Shown here: positions 46,370-56,649 of the stretch, piece by piece
How the letters are laid out: each line of letters opens with the position of its first letter
Position numbering within the stretch: the stretch's first letter is position 1
Assembly (NCBI GenBank): GCA_963921195.1
Contig: OY992537.1
Span: 16,207,125-16,271,124, forward strand
Direction of reading: 5' to 3'
Length of the DNA stretch: 64,000 nucleotides
Source of the DNA: Pegoplata infirma
Taxonomy: Eukaryota > Arthropoda > Insecta > Diptera > Anthomyiidae
Notes under the pieces: model-generated
What the model saw: the letters and a program-made list of their open reading frames with translations, nothing else
Database searches by the model: none
What the model was told of the DNA's origin: nothing
Program-made: the position numbers and the translations under genes

Positions 46370-47430
46370 CGTAAACGGGCACAAGGGGGAACATTTTTGG
46401 AAAGTAGTGATAAAAAGTATGATTTTAGTCCAGACAGTTTTGAAAGAGCGTGGAATTTTTGATAACAATGGTTTTAAAAACGGGGTTTACAAAAAAAAAA
46501 AAAATTATAAACTTTTATTTCAATTAAATTTTTGAAAACGGGCACAAGTGGGCATTTTTTTTGAAAAGTGCGAATAAAAAGGATAATTCTGGCCCAGACA
46601 GTTTTTTGAAAGAGCGTGGAACTTTTGATCACAATGAGTTTTAAAAAAAGGGGGTTTCACACACTTTTTTTTATTAATTTTTTTTTAATTTTTAGTATTT
46701 TAATTCCATTTGTGTAAACGGGAACAAGCGGGTAAGTTTTTTGTAAAGTGGGGTTAAAAAGGCTAATTCTGGCCCAGACAGTTTTTTGAAAGGGCGTGGA
46801 ACTTTTGATGACGATAAATTTAAAAAAGGGTTTTCAAAAAATTTCCAATTTTTTATAAACTCTTTTTTCAATTCAATTTTCGAAAATGGGCACAAGCGGG
46901 AAAGTTTTTTGGAGAGTGGGGATAAAAATAATAATTCTGGCCCAGACAGTTTTTTGAAAGAGCGTGGAACTTTTGATGAGTTTAAAAAGGGAGTTTTCAA
47001 AAAAAAAACACATTTTTTCCAATTTTTTATAAGCTCTTATTAGAATTAAATTTTTGAAAACGGGCACAAGCGGGCAACTTTTTTGGAAAGTGCTTATAAA
47101 AAGGGTTATTCTGGCCCAGACAGTTTTTTGAAAGGGCGTGGAACTTTCTATGACGATGTGTTTAAAAAGGGGGTTTTCAAAAAAAAAAAATCAATTTTTT
47201 ATAAGCTCTTATTTCAATTTTTTCCATTTTTTTATAAATTTTATTTAAATTCCATTTTTGAAAACCGGCACAAGCGGGCAACTTTTTTGGAAAGTGCGGA
47301 TAGAAAGGATAATTCTGGCCCAGACATTTTTTTAAAAGGGCGTGGAACTTTTGATAACGATGAGTATAAAAAGGGGGTTTTCAAAACAAAACTTAATTTT
47401 TTTATAAACTTTTTTTTTTAATTCAATTTT
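46370..47430 (+). repeat. Six-copy tandem repeat, unit about 160-205 bp
   Basis: GGGCACAAG-type starts lie near 46377, 46540, 46719, 46888, 47061 and 47266. Each unit then has AAAGTGCGGATAAAAAGG, ATTCTGGCCCAGACAG, TTTTTTGAAAGAGCGTGGAAC and a TTTGATGACGATGAG segment before an A/T-rich tail. A peptide reading of each unit (PDSFLK.RGTF) is open in some copies, but frames change between units. 46117-46369 is unassigned. Confidence 0.88.
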
Positions 47431-48430
47431 GGATAACGGTATATTTACGTGAGTTAAATGAAAATCACTGACGCTCACGCGTGAATCACGTTATTTTTAA
47501 ACTCATTTTTCAATTTAATTTTTGAAAACTTTTAAATCACGTGATTTAAATGAAAATCACTCACGCTCACGCATAAATCACGTTGTTTTTATGAGTCACG
47601 CAAATCACGGGACCAGAGACCATTTCCGATTGAAATACATAAACAAAAAACAAGCGTCTCTTCAATTGTTTCATTTATAACATCTGTAAATTTTATTAAA
47701 AATTAAGTGTCAACCCTGAAATAGTTTCCTTGTAGGTCCGATTCTAAATAGTTTTGAAAATTGAAAATCACGTGATTGAAATGAAAATCAAACCTGTAGA
47801 GACTTTTAGCCAAAAAACCTCACATCTCGGTCCAGTGTGTAGTGGAGGGTATACAAATTTAACGGAGAGTTATTTTACAACAGAAAATTGAGTAATCTAG
47901 CCTTAAAGCTTTACATAAGAGTGACATTTGAAAAATATTGTCTTTCCGAATTTTTCTGTTGCCCTAGAGTTAAAAAAGAGTTTTGCTTATAGTAAGAGGT
48001 CCCTTAAGGTTGTCGTTACGAATTAGGCTAGTCTTTTGCACTTGCAGGATCGCCATTACATATAGTAAGGCACCTGTATTTAAAAATATCCTCAATTAAA
48101 GTAATATCTATGTATGTTGACCCAAGAACTCATAAATTTTATAGTTTAGTAATCCCCAACTAATTTGTATTTTTCTAATTTTATTTAATAACTTAATTAT
48201 TCTCTATGGCATTTGATGATGACACAGAAAGTATATTGAAATTTTCAAAATACAAATGACAAAACTAAACCATAAACAATGTGGTCAGTGAAAAACTATT
48301 TTTGTTTTTTTTTTTGTAATTTTGTTTAGTGAAGTAAGAAAAAATCGATACTCAAAAAAAGAAACATGTTTCAAGTTTCAACATATAACATTTTCCAAAG
48401 AACTCTGTGTTCTATTTATAGAGCTCAAAC
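47431..48430. other. No gene; TCACGCTCACGCGTGAATCACG repeats at 47440-47640
   Basis: The first 200 bp repeat GAAAATCAC(T)GACGCTCACGCGTGAATCACG and contain CACGTGA, as at 36485 and 39180. The rest is AT-rich with no coding signal. Confidence 0.5.
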
Positions 48431-49489
48431 GAAATTAACTATTATACGTAGTTACGATGTAAAAAAACGTATGAATAAAAACGTATGTATAAAAACTATT
48501 AAAGCTAAAAACCACTAACTTTAGTAAAACAAATAAATATAAAAAAGGATATAAAATTACTACCAAAGAAGTTAAATTAGATAACATTAAATATTTAAAA
48601 CTACGTAATGAAAAAATAAACTAAATATCAATTTAAATTACTTAATTAAATAAAAATTAAATGAAAAAAAAAAGATTTAAAGAAACTAAAATGAAAAATA
48701 AAAATTTAATTTAAATAGAATTTAATATGATATACCAATTAAATTAAAATTTTATACAGATTTTGAAAACTAAACAAAAATATAAAAAAAAAAATATAAC
48801 CTTGACTTATGGATTCTTTAACAATCTACTCGAATAAGAGATACGTATTTAACAAAACAAAAACAAAATGCCAACTATTATATAGAGCAAACATACTACG
48901 TAAAAAGTATTAGGGGTTTTCACAGTCACGGGAAAATTAGTCTGGTAACTGGCAAAATTGTTCAAAAAAAAACTTTAAAAACGTGAATTCTAACAAGCGC
49001 TAGTTCAAGATTTTTTTTGCGTGTAAAAAAATTATTTGACGTTTGAAAATTTTGCCAAATACCACACTAAAATGCCAGAAATCGTGATTACCCCCATTGT
49101 GCATAAATTAATGAAAAGACTGTGACTGTGTGGTACATTATAAATTCTCAATGTTTTTTTTTTTCAAAATAATACAATACAAAAAATGAACACCCACTTA
49201 GAAAACTTAGAGTATTTTTAATAAATATTTAAATACGTTACGTAGTGCATATTATACGTTTAAGAGGATCTCAGATTTATAATACCTTAAAAGGCAAAGT
49301 TTTAAACTGTGTGACATAAATAAAATAAAATCCTTAAAGATATTGGAAAAGATGATGTTCTAATAAATATTTGAAAAGATTTTAAAATTTTATTGGAATT
49401 CTTAAAGAAAAGAATAAAAAAAATTTTTTTTTTATAATATTGGGTTTTACGTAGCAAATAAACAACGCAAGTTCACAGTGCGTAGATGT

Positions 49490-49700
49490 AATACTACGTT
49501 ACATATTTATTTAACTACGTTACGTAGTTATTAAAATAGGTTACGTAGTTATTTTAATACGTTACGTAGTTATTTAATACGTTACGTAGTAATTAAAATA
49601 CGTTACGTAGTTATTTCAATACATTGCGTACTTATAATACTATGTTATGTAGTTATGATTATTCGTTACGTAGTTATTTGACTACGGTACGCTGTCTTTG
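49490..49700 (+). repeat. Compact 18-20-bp array of TACGTTACGTAGTTATT
   Basis: About nine units (AATACGTTACGTAGTTATTT) are nearly head-to-tail, more decayed at the right (ACATTGCGTACTTATA, TATGTTATGTAGTTATG). Confidence 0.88.
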
Positions 49701-49932
49701 GTAGTTACAAATATAAAAATATAGTAAAATGGAATATATACGTTACACTGTGCAACAAATTTGAGGTCATCCAGTGTAAGACTACCTGTGGAACAAAACC
49801 ACCAATAAGTTTTAAAAAATACCACCAGTTTTTATAGCCCACTGTAATTTTTTTTAAAGACTTTTGGAAAATGTGTTCAAATGCCTTCAGTAAAATTTTA
49901 TGGTAGTTCTTTTCTTAAAAACATTTTAACAT

Positions 49933-50141
49933 CACACACACACACACACACATCATCAATTATTTTTATTTATTCTTTCTATTTATTTACAACTCGTTTT
50001 TATTAAATTCAACCTAACCGAGAACTGGTAACAATGACCGTCGTCTCGTTGTAGCGAAAAACCCAAGGGCTCTGGTGGGAATCGAACCCACGACCCCCAC
50101 GTTGAAAGGCTAGCACGCTACCAGCTAGCCTACGGGGACCC
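49933..50141 (-). mobile_element. tRNA-derived SINE, TSD CATTTTAACAT
   Basis: On the minus strand it starts with a tRNA-like head: an A-box-like TAGCTGGTAGCG, and a perfect B box GGTTCGATTCC inside a T-arm GTGGG...CCCAC. A body follows with TCGCTACAACGAGACGACGG and GTTAGGTTGAATTTAA, then an A/T-rich tail ending in (TG)n. CATTTTAACAT flanks both sides (49922-49932 and 50142-50152). A second copy is at 63315-63525. It is not a functional tRNA gene: the tRNA part is fused to a body and flanked by duplicated target. Confidence 0.93.
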
Positions 50142-51692
50142 CATTTTAACATACTAACTGTCATTTTGAGGGGTAATTTTTTTTTTTTGAAAATTGAACC
50201 CAGAAGTCTACAAATGTTTTTTATAAAATTTTACTAGGTGTAGTTAAAGGTTAAAAGCTTTTTTGTATGGCAAAAGTTCTTCTTCCGATTTTTAGCGTCC
50301 GGGAAATTTTGATTCTCCTAGGCCTTAAACTTACAAGGTACAAATTAATGGCCAATCGGAATAAATTAACCCGTGGCGCTCGGCGATCAAAGTTTTGGAT
50401 TTTTAAAAAAATTAAAACATATGTCTTACAAAATTTTGATTAATTTTGTTACATTAAAGTAATTTAAAAAAATATAATTTCAAAATTTTTTTCCCATGGG
50501 CCTTTTATAGAGTTTGTAATATTCTTTAATTTTAACTTTATTTTAGCCAAATCGATATTTTTTTAAAATTTCCACAAAAAATCTTTGATTGAAGGGCGCC
50601 ATGGGTTAAAATGGTCTCATTTGTCCCAAACTAAGTTTATATGAAAGCTTCCCAAAGCAGAAATTGATGACGGTTCTAAAAAAAGCGCTCTAAAAGCACT
50701 GTAACAAAAAAACATTCTCAAAACGCTATTTTCAGAGGCTTTGGAAGCATTTTTGAAAAGTGTTCTGAAAGCTCTATAACAAGAAAAAAGCAATGCCAAA
50801 ACGTTTTTTTTCGAACGCTTTGCGACCGTATTCGAAAAAAAAAATTGGAAAAAATTTCGAAGTTCCGAAACTATTTTTGAATAACAATTTATTGTCAATT
50901 TTTTTTTTTGTTTTTTAAGTAAAAAAAATGTTTTTTGATTTTTTTGTTTATTTAATTTTCTAAGTTTTTTTAATTTTCTAAGTTTTTTGGGGTTTAAACA
51001 ATTTTTTTCGGATTTTACTTTGTATATCAAACAAATTCTTATAACCGAACTAAAACAGAAATTCTTTACTTTGGGATTTTAAAGCGCTTTGATTACTTTA
51101 AAAAAACGTTCTCAAAGCACTTTTTTACATCGCTTTTAAAACGCTTTAAACCTAGCGTAGATCGATGTTATTATTCGGATCATCTGAAGACGCTTTGAAG
51201 TTGGTATACAGAACGCTCGTACAACCGTCCACAACGCTTTTGCGATTGTATTTTTCTGACTGGGTTGTCTCAATCTCTATGGAATAGTAAATGGAAAAAT
51301 CTTCCGATTTTTTTTTAATTTCTTAAACGTAGAAAATAACGCCAATTTTTGAATTTTTTGACAAATTTCAAATGGTGATATCCGGAAAACCGCTCTACCG
51401 ATTTGTTGGAAATTTTCCAAAAATCGAATAGAAATAGAAAATCGCCCGAGCGAAGCGGGCTTAAATAATCTGATTTGACTTAATTTAAGTTTAAATGAAA
51501 GATTGTATCCAGCTCGGGGAAAGGGGCAATAGAAGGGAATTTTAAGATTTAAAAAAAAGTTAGGAAAACCCGCAAAAAATTTCAAATAACGATATCTGAA
51601 AAACAGTTCGACCTATTGTAAACATTTTTTTAAATTCGTGCTCAGCACATCAAAATTAATAAATGAACTGAACACTCATTGAAATCCTACAG

Positions 51693-51991
51693 CACAGACT
51701 AATACAGACTCGACATAAGTGACAGATGTCAAAAAAGTAGTCTTGAACCATATGGTTAATGTTTTCAAATTATTCTACGAATTAGGTTAGAAAGAGAAAG
51801 CTAATATAACGCGCCATTAGAAAAATGGATGCCAGATCGGTTTTTGTTGTTTCACTCACTCCTAAGTCGTAGGAAGTGTTGCCATGTTAGGTAAAACGGA
51901 CTAAAAACCGCTGTCATTTCTCCTAAAATCGCTTAGTTTTTCCCCATTTTTTCTTATAAAACTCTACTGTCGAGTCTGTATTTAGTCTGTG
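51693..51991. mobile_element. Hairpin MITE, TSD CCTACAG
   Basis: CACAGACTAATACAGACTCG and CGAGTCTGTATTTAGTCTGTG are inverted ends. CCTACAG flanks at 51686-51692 and 51992-51998. Confidence 0.88.
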
Positions 51992-52074
51992 CCTACAGTA
52001 TCGCTTTCTAAAAAGTTGGCCGTTTTTACTAAAACGTTATTATAAAAGGGCCCTACAAAGCGTTAGTAATTTTT

Positions 52075-52925
52075 TATACCCTCCTCTCTAGTGATAGAGG
52101 GTATATATAAGTTTGTCACTCCGTTTGTAACACCTCGAAATATTGGTCTAGGACCCCATAAAGTATATATATTCATGATCCTCGATCGATTCTAAGACGA
52201 TCTAGCGATGTCCGTCCGTCCGTCCGTCTGTCCGTCTGTCTGTTGAAAACACGCTAACTTTTGAAAGACTCTTCGGAGGCTCCTGAAGTTTGGCATATAT
52301 GTTGGGCATTTACCTGGTCAGGTTGGTATTGCAATCCAGCGAAATCGGTCCAGTGGTTCAAAAGTTATGAACAAATGACTGAATTTCGGCAAGGGTTTTT
52401 CGTGAATTTACGAGATAAAAAACAAGATAACTTTCAAAAAGCAATTCTGAGGATGCTGAAGCCCGACATATATATTTGTCGTTCCCCTGGCCTGGTTCGT
52501 TTTGAATTTCAGCCAAATCGGTCCAGTGGTTCAAAAGTTATTAGAAAATCCGTGAATTTCAGATAAGCTCACCTTAAATTCACGTGTTGAAAACCCGTTA
52601 AACATGTTTTAAAAACATTGGTAAGTCACAAAAATATTTTACAACGTATTTTTGTCACTCAAAAATATTTTTGCACTTAAAAAAGAAAAAATACACTGAA
52701 AAAAAATTTTACACTCAAAAAAAATTTTACACTCAAAAAAAAAAATTTAGTCAATTATTTTTTTTTTTTTCAAAAATTAGTTAAAAAAGTGTTTTTTTCA
52801 CAAAATAAACTATTTCTAATCAAAAATTTTATTTTTTTCACGTTAGAAAATTTACTATCACTTAAAAAGGGCATTGTGGAGGGTATTCATAAATTCGGCC
52901 AAGTCGAATTTAACTTTTCTACTTG
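52075..52925 (+). mobile_element. mini-me-like element, near full length
   Basis: TATACCCTCCTCTCTAG start, GAAATATTGGTCTAGGACCC, CTAGCGATGTCCGTCC with a GTCC/GTCT run (about 52210-52240), AAATCGGTCCAGTGGTTCAA repeated twice (near 52343 and 52515), and an end at GGCCAAGTCGAATTTAAC then CTACTTGTTA. The short ORF at 52261 is not conserved in the other copies. Confidence 0.82.
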
Positions 52926-53689
52926 TTATTAATGCATTTAAAAAAACACGGTAAAGCCAAACTTTTCCAATAAAAAGCCAAACTTTTCCAATATTGATGT
53001 TTCTTAGACCCACTTAACCCTCCCCCATTATCAGCAGTAATTTTTGTCCTTTTTTAAAAATACCTAAAAGTTAATCATTTTAACCCAATAAATGCCATTT
53101 TTAATAGACTTTTAGGTTTTTTTTTTTTTTTAAATAACGACAAAAACAACCCCCTAAAATGGAAGATAGAGGGTTAATATGGTCTAAGAAAATAATCACC
53201 ATTAAGTTCTAATATTAAACTTCAGAACATAATTTTTAGTTTACATGCATATTTATGATTTTCACTCAACACTACTCACTTAACACTACTTTGGCCAAAA
53301 ATAATCGCACAAAAAAAGTTGACGCAGCAAAAAGTCGTAGAACATTTTAACCCTTTAAATGCAAATTTTAGTGGACCTTTATGACAGTTTTTGAATAATG
53401 TACTTAAATGATCCCTTAAAATGAGCGTTATAGGGTTAATACGTTCTAGGAAAAGAACCAGCATAAAATTTTACTGAAGACTTCTAAACACATGATTTAG
53501 GTCAGGCGTATATTTACATATCTTATTTTACATATTCCACACGCCTTAAAAAACTTCAGCGGTCCATAAAAAAAAAACTTTAAGTACATGACTAAAATCC
53601 TTTAAGGATTTTAGTCTACTATTATTTTTTTTGGTCTCAAACCAAATACATCAAGTCGCCTCAAATTTGCTGAATTATGTTATTAAAAC

Positions 53690-55800
53690 ATTTTTTGCAA
53701 CGCAGTATAATTACGTTACGTAGTGAAAAAATATAATAACATCAAACTTTTCTTTTCAATAAAAATATAAAAATGAGACAGTACACTTTCAAATGCTAAA
53801 CAATTATAAATAAACTAAAAACATTATAAATTTTTAAATTTAAAACTAACTACGTTACTCGTATTTAGAACTACACCCAAAAAAAAACGTGGGTATTCAA
53901 TACTAAAAATTTAACTAATTTTAGTGCAAAAGGACCTAGTGCAGATATTGGTAACCAATACTAAAATTTTTAACTAATATTAGTCAAATCCAGTAAAAAT
54001 TACTAATGTTAGTACTTTGAAGATACTAAAATTAGTAACGAATTAGTAGATTTTGGTACAATATCACTTACTAAACCTTTTACTGTAGAATTATTTTGAG
54101 TGTACGTTATTACAAAAACCTTTTTTTAAATCAATAGGTAGTGTGCAACAGTATAAAATCATGGAAAAGTTTGACACCCAAGTGAATATTTAAAAATCTT
54201 AGTGTGCAGCAAAAAAAAATATTTACTACGTTACGTAGTAAATTTTTTGTTTTATTTATTTAAAAAAAAATTAAAATATAGATTTTGAAACTATTCTAAA
54301 ATTATAGTGTTATGGAAAAAAAAGATTTTTTTTTGAATTTGAATAAAAATGAACTATTTTACGTAAGTGGTAACTACGTTAATATATAAAACTTTTTAAA
54401 TCTACTAGTAGTGCATCAATATAAAATCATGAAAAATTTTGAAGTCCAAATAAACACATAAAAAAGGTTGTGTATTGCAATAAAAAATATCTACGTCACG
54501 TAGTAAATATGTTTTTTTTTCTTTATAAAAAAATATTTCAAATAAAAAAACTTTTAAAAAGTGTAATATCAAAAAATACCACTACGCTACGTTAAATTTT
54601 AACAATAATTAACTGTGTCACGTAGTGAATAAATAAATACTAAAGACTTAATGTAATCATTTAATAGCAACTTTAAAATCAGTATGTAATTAAAAAAATA
54701 AAAATAAAAAAAATAAAAACTTAGTTACGTTACGTGGGGATTTAGATAACAACATTGAAAATATTTTTTTTAATTACACCCACATTTCAACAATAAAAAT
54801 CATTAAAAATACAACATAATTACGTTACGTAGTGAAAAAATATATTAACATCAAACTTTTCTAATCAATAACAATTTCAAAATGAGACTGTAACATTTCA
54901 AATGCTAAATAATTATAAATAAACTAAAAAAATAATAAATTTTTAAATTTAAAATTAACTACGTTACTCGTATTTAAAACTACGTTTTTACAAAAACTTT
55001 TTTTTAAATCAACAGGTAGTGCAACAGTATAAAATCATGAACAAGTTTGACACCCAAGTGAATATTTAAAAATCTTAGTGTACAGCAAAAAAAAAAATAT
55101 TTACTACGTTACGTAGTAAATGTTTTTTTTTTACTTATTAAAAAAAAATTAAAATATAGATTTCGAAACTATTCTAAAATTATAGTGTTATGGATTTTTT
55201 TTTTTTTTTAATTTAAAAAAAGTAACTTTTTACTACGTTACGTAGTAAATGTTTTTTTTTTTTACTTATTTAAAAAAAATTAAAATATAGATTTCGAAAC
55301 TATTCTAAAATTATAGTGTTATGGAATTTTTTTTTTTTTTAATTTAAAAACAAGTAACTTTTTTACGTAAGTGATAACTACGTTTATAAATAAAACTTTT
55401 TAAATCTATTGGTAGTGCAATAACATAATATCATGAAAAATTTTGAAGTCCGAATAAAAATTAAAAAACGTTGTATATTGCAATAAAACAGTATCTACGT
55501 CACGTAGTAAATATGTTTTTTTCTTTATAAAAAAATATTTAAAATAAAAAAACTTTCAAAAAGTGTAATATCAAAAAATACCATTGGGCTACGTTAAATT
55601 TCAAAAATAATTAACTGTTTTACGTAGTGAATAAATAAATACTAAAGACTTAATTTAATCAATTAAAAGCAACGTTAAAATCAGTAATTAAAAAAAAAAA
55701 ATACTGAAGAAACTAGTTACGTTACGTAGTAATTTAGCTAACAACATTAAAAATATATTTTTTTAATTAAACCCTCATTTCAACAATAAAAATCATTAGT
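53690..55800 (+). repeat. Tandem duplication of about 1.1 kb within the motif field
   Basis: 53700-54790 and 54815-55800 align collinearly: for example ACGTTACGTAGTGAAAAAAT (53711 and 54827), AACTACGTTACTCGTATTT (53848 and 54957), TCTACGTCACGTAGTAAAT (54493 and 55493) and CATTTCAACAATAAAAATC. The first copy has an extra MITE (53874-54102). The second has an internal duplication of about 130 bp (55101-55230 against 55231-55330). Confidence 0.85.
53874..54102. mobile_element. CACTCAAAA-type MITE, TSD TA, with empty site in the sister repeat
   Basis: CACCCAAAAAAAAACG and AATTATTTTGAGTG ends, flanked by TA at 53872-53873 and 54103-54104. The paralogous copy at about 54980 reads straight through (AAACTACGTTTTTAC), giving the pre-insertion sequence. 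The interior repeats ACTAATTTTAGT and TACTAAAATTAGTA palindromes. Confidence 0.9.
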
Positions 55801-56649
55801 AATTGGAACTAAAAATATTTAAAAACTAATAAACTGAATGCGTTACGTAATGACTAGATTACGTAGTAATTAAAAACAAAAAATTATATCTTCAATAAAG
55901 TTCAACACATTATCAATAAAAATCTTTAAAAAATTGTGCAAAAAAAACAACGGCTAAATAGTTTAGTCTTTAAATAGCTAGTACGTAGTCATCCAAAGCT
56001 GTTATTTACCACACATCTTGGTAATTATTTTTTTGGCAACATCTTCAATAGATTTCAAACATCGTCATTAAAAATCATCAACAAATTGTGCAAAAAAAAA
56101 TAACACCTAAATAGTTTAGTGAGTGTATAAACAAAATCTTTAAATACGTTACGTAGTCTTAAACTGTCTTCACAGACAGGCATTTAAAACTATTACTAAT
56201 TAGACATCTGTATTACTCGTAACGTTAATTAAACTTTGCAAAAAAAAGCAGTTACACTAAAAATATAAATACATTAAAATACATCCAAGACGTAGCAAAT
56301 AGACTACGAAACTTTAAAAAACTCTTATTTAAAACTAATCAATTTAACTCATCAACTATAATGAAAAAATAACTTTCAAAATACGTAGTCTACAATATAT
56401 TTAAATACGTTACGTAGTTTATTACTAACTACGTTAACATTTAAAAACTACTCCTCCTCATTCATCTCTACAACTTGTAATGTTTGTTAGACTTTGCCGA
56501 AATAATCATCCTAATTTCATTCATTGTTATTCCTTTTACTTCAAACAAATATTTGATCATCTCAATACGGCTATCAGCAATCATCTATTATTTGACTATA
56601 ACTCTGTAAACTTTAAAGATATAAAAACAAATGCAAAATCTAAAGCAAC

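Larger units (their letters stand above)
49748..53703. mobile_element. CACTGTGCAAC-ended foldback remnant inserted in the motif field
   Basis: ACTGTGCAACAAATTTGAGG at the left and CCTCAAATTTGCTG...TTGCAACGCAGT at the right are inverted. AACATTTTAAC blocks near 49920, 50140 and 53345 belong to the same family as the giant inverted repeat. The interior holds a SINE, a 299-bp MITE (51693-51991) and a mini-me element (52075-52925). The unassigned stretch 50160-51690 has GAAAGCGTTTT-type motifs but no gene. Confidence 0.6.
48430..56430. promoter_or_regulatory. Field of ACTACGTTACGTAGT near-palindromes upstream of gene 3
   Basis: Across about 8 kb, broken by one insertion (49748-53703), the motif TTACGTAGT/ACTACGTTACGTAGT recurs more than 25 times. 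Examples are near 48447, 49230, 49513, 49559, 49578, 49597, 53705, 54227, 54498, 54823, 55105, 55235, 55498, 55726, 55858, 56150 and 56407. GTTACGTA resembles the site of PAR-type bZIP factors (vrille/Pdp1, RTTACGTAAY). The last copy is about 230 bp before the gene 3 start codon. Part is tandem satellite, but many copies are irregularly spaced in otherwise unrelated AT-rich DNA. A regulatory role is inference. Confidence 0.5.

Noticed and set aside
46692..47421. Overlapping plus- and minus-strand ORFs of 64-112 codons
   Set aside because: They cover the six-copy tandem repeat; frames change between units and both strands are open because of A/T-rich codons.
50040..50141. Possible functional tRNA gene on the minus strand
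   Set aside because: Strong B box and T-arm, but the head continues into a SINE body with A/T tail and target duplications, and a second copy exists at 63440-63525.
52261..52566. 101-codon ORF in the mini-me element
   Set aside because: It comes from element sequence that is not open in the other copies; no known domain.
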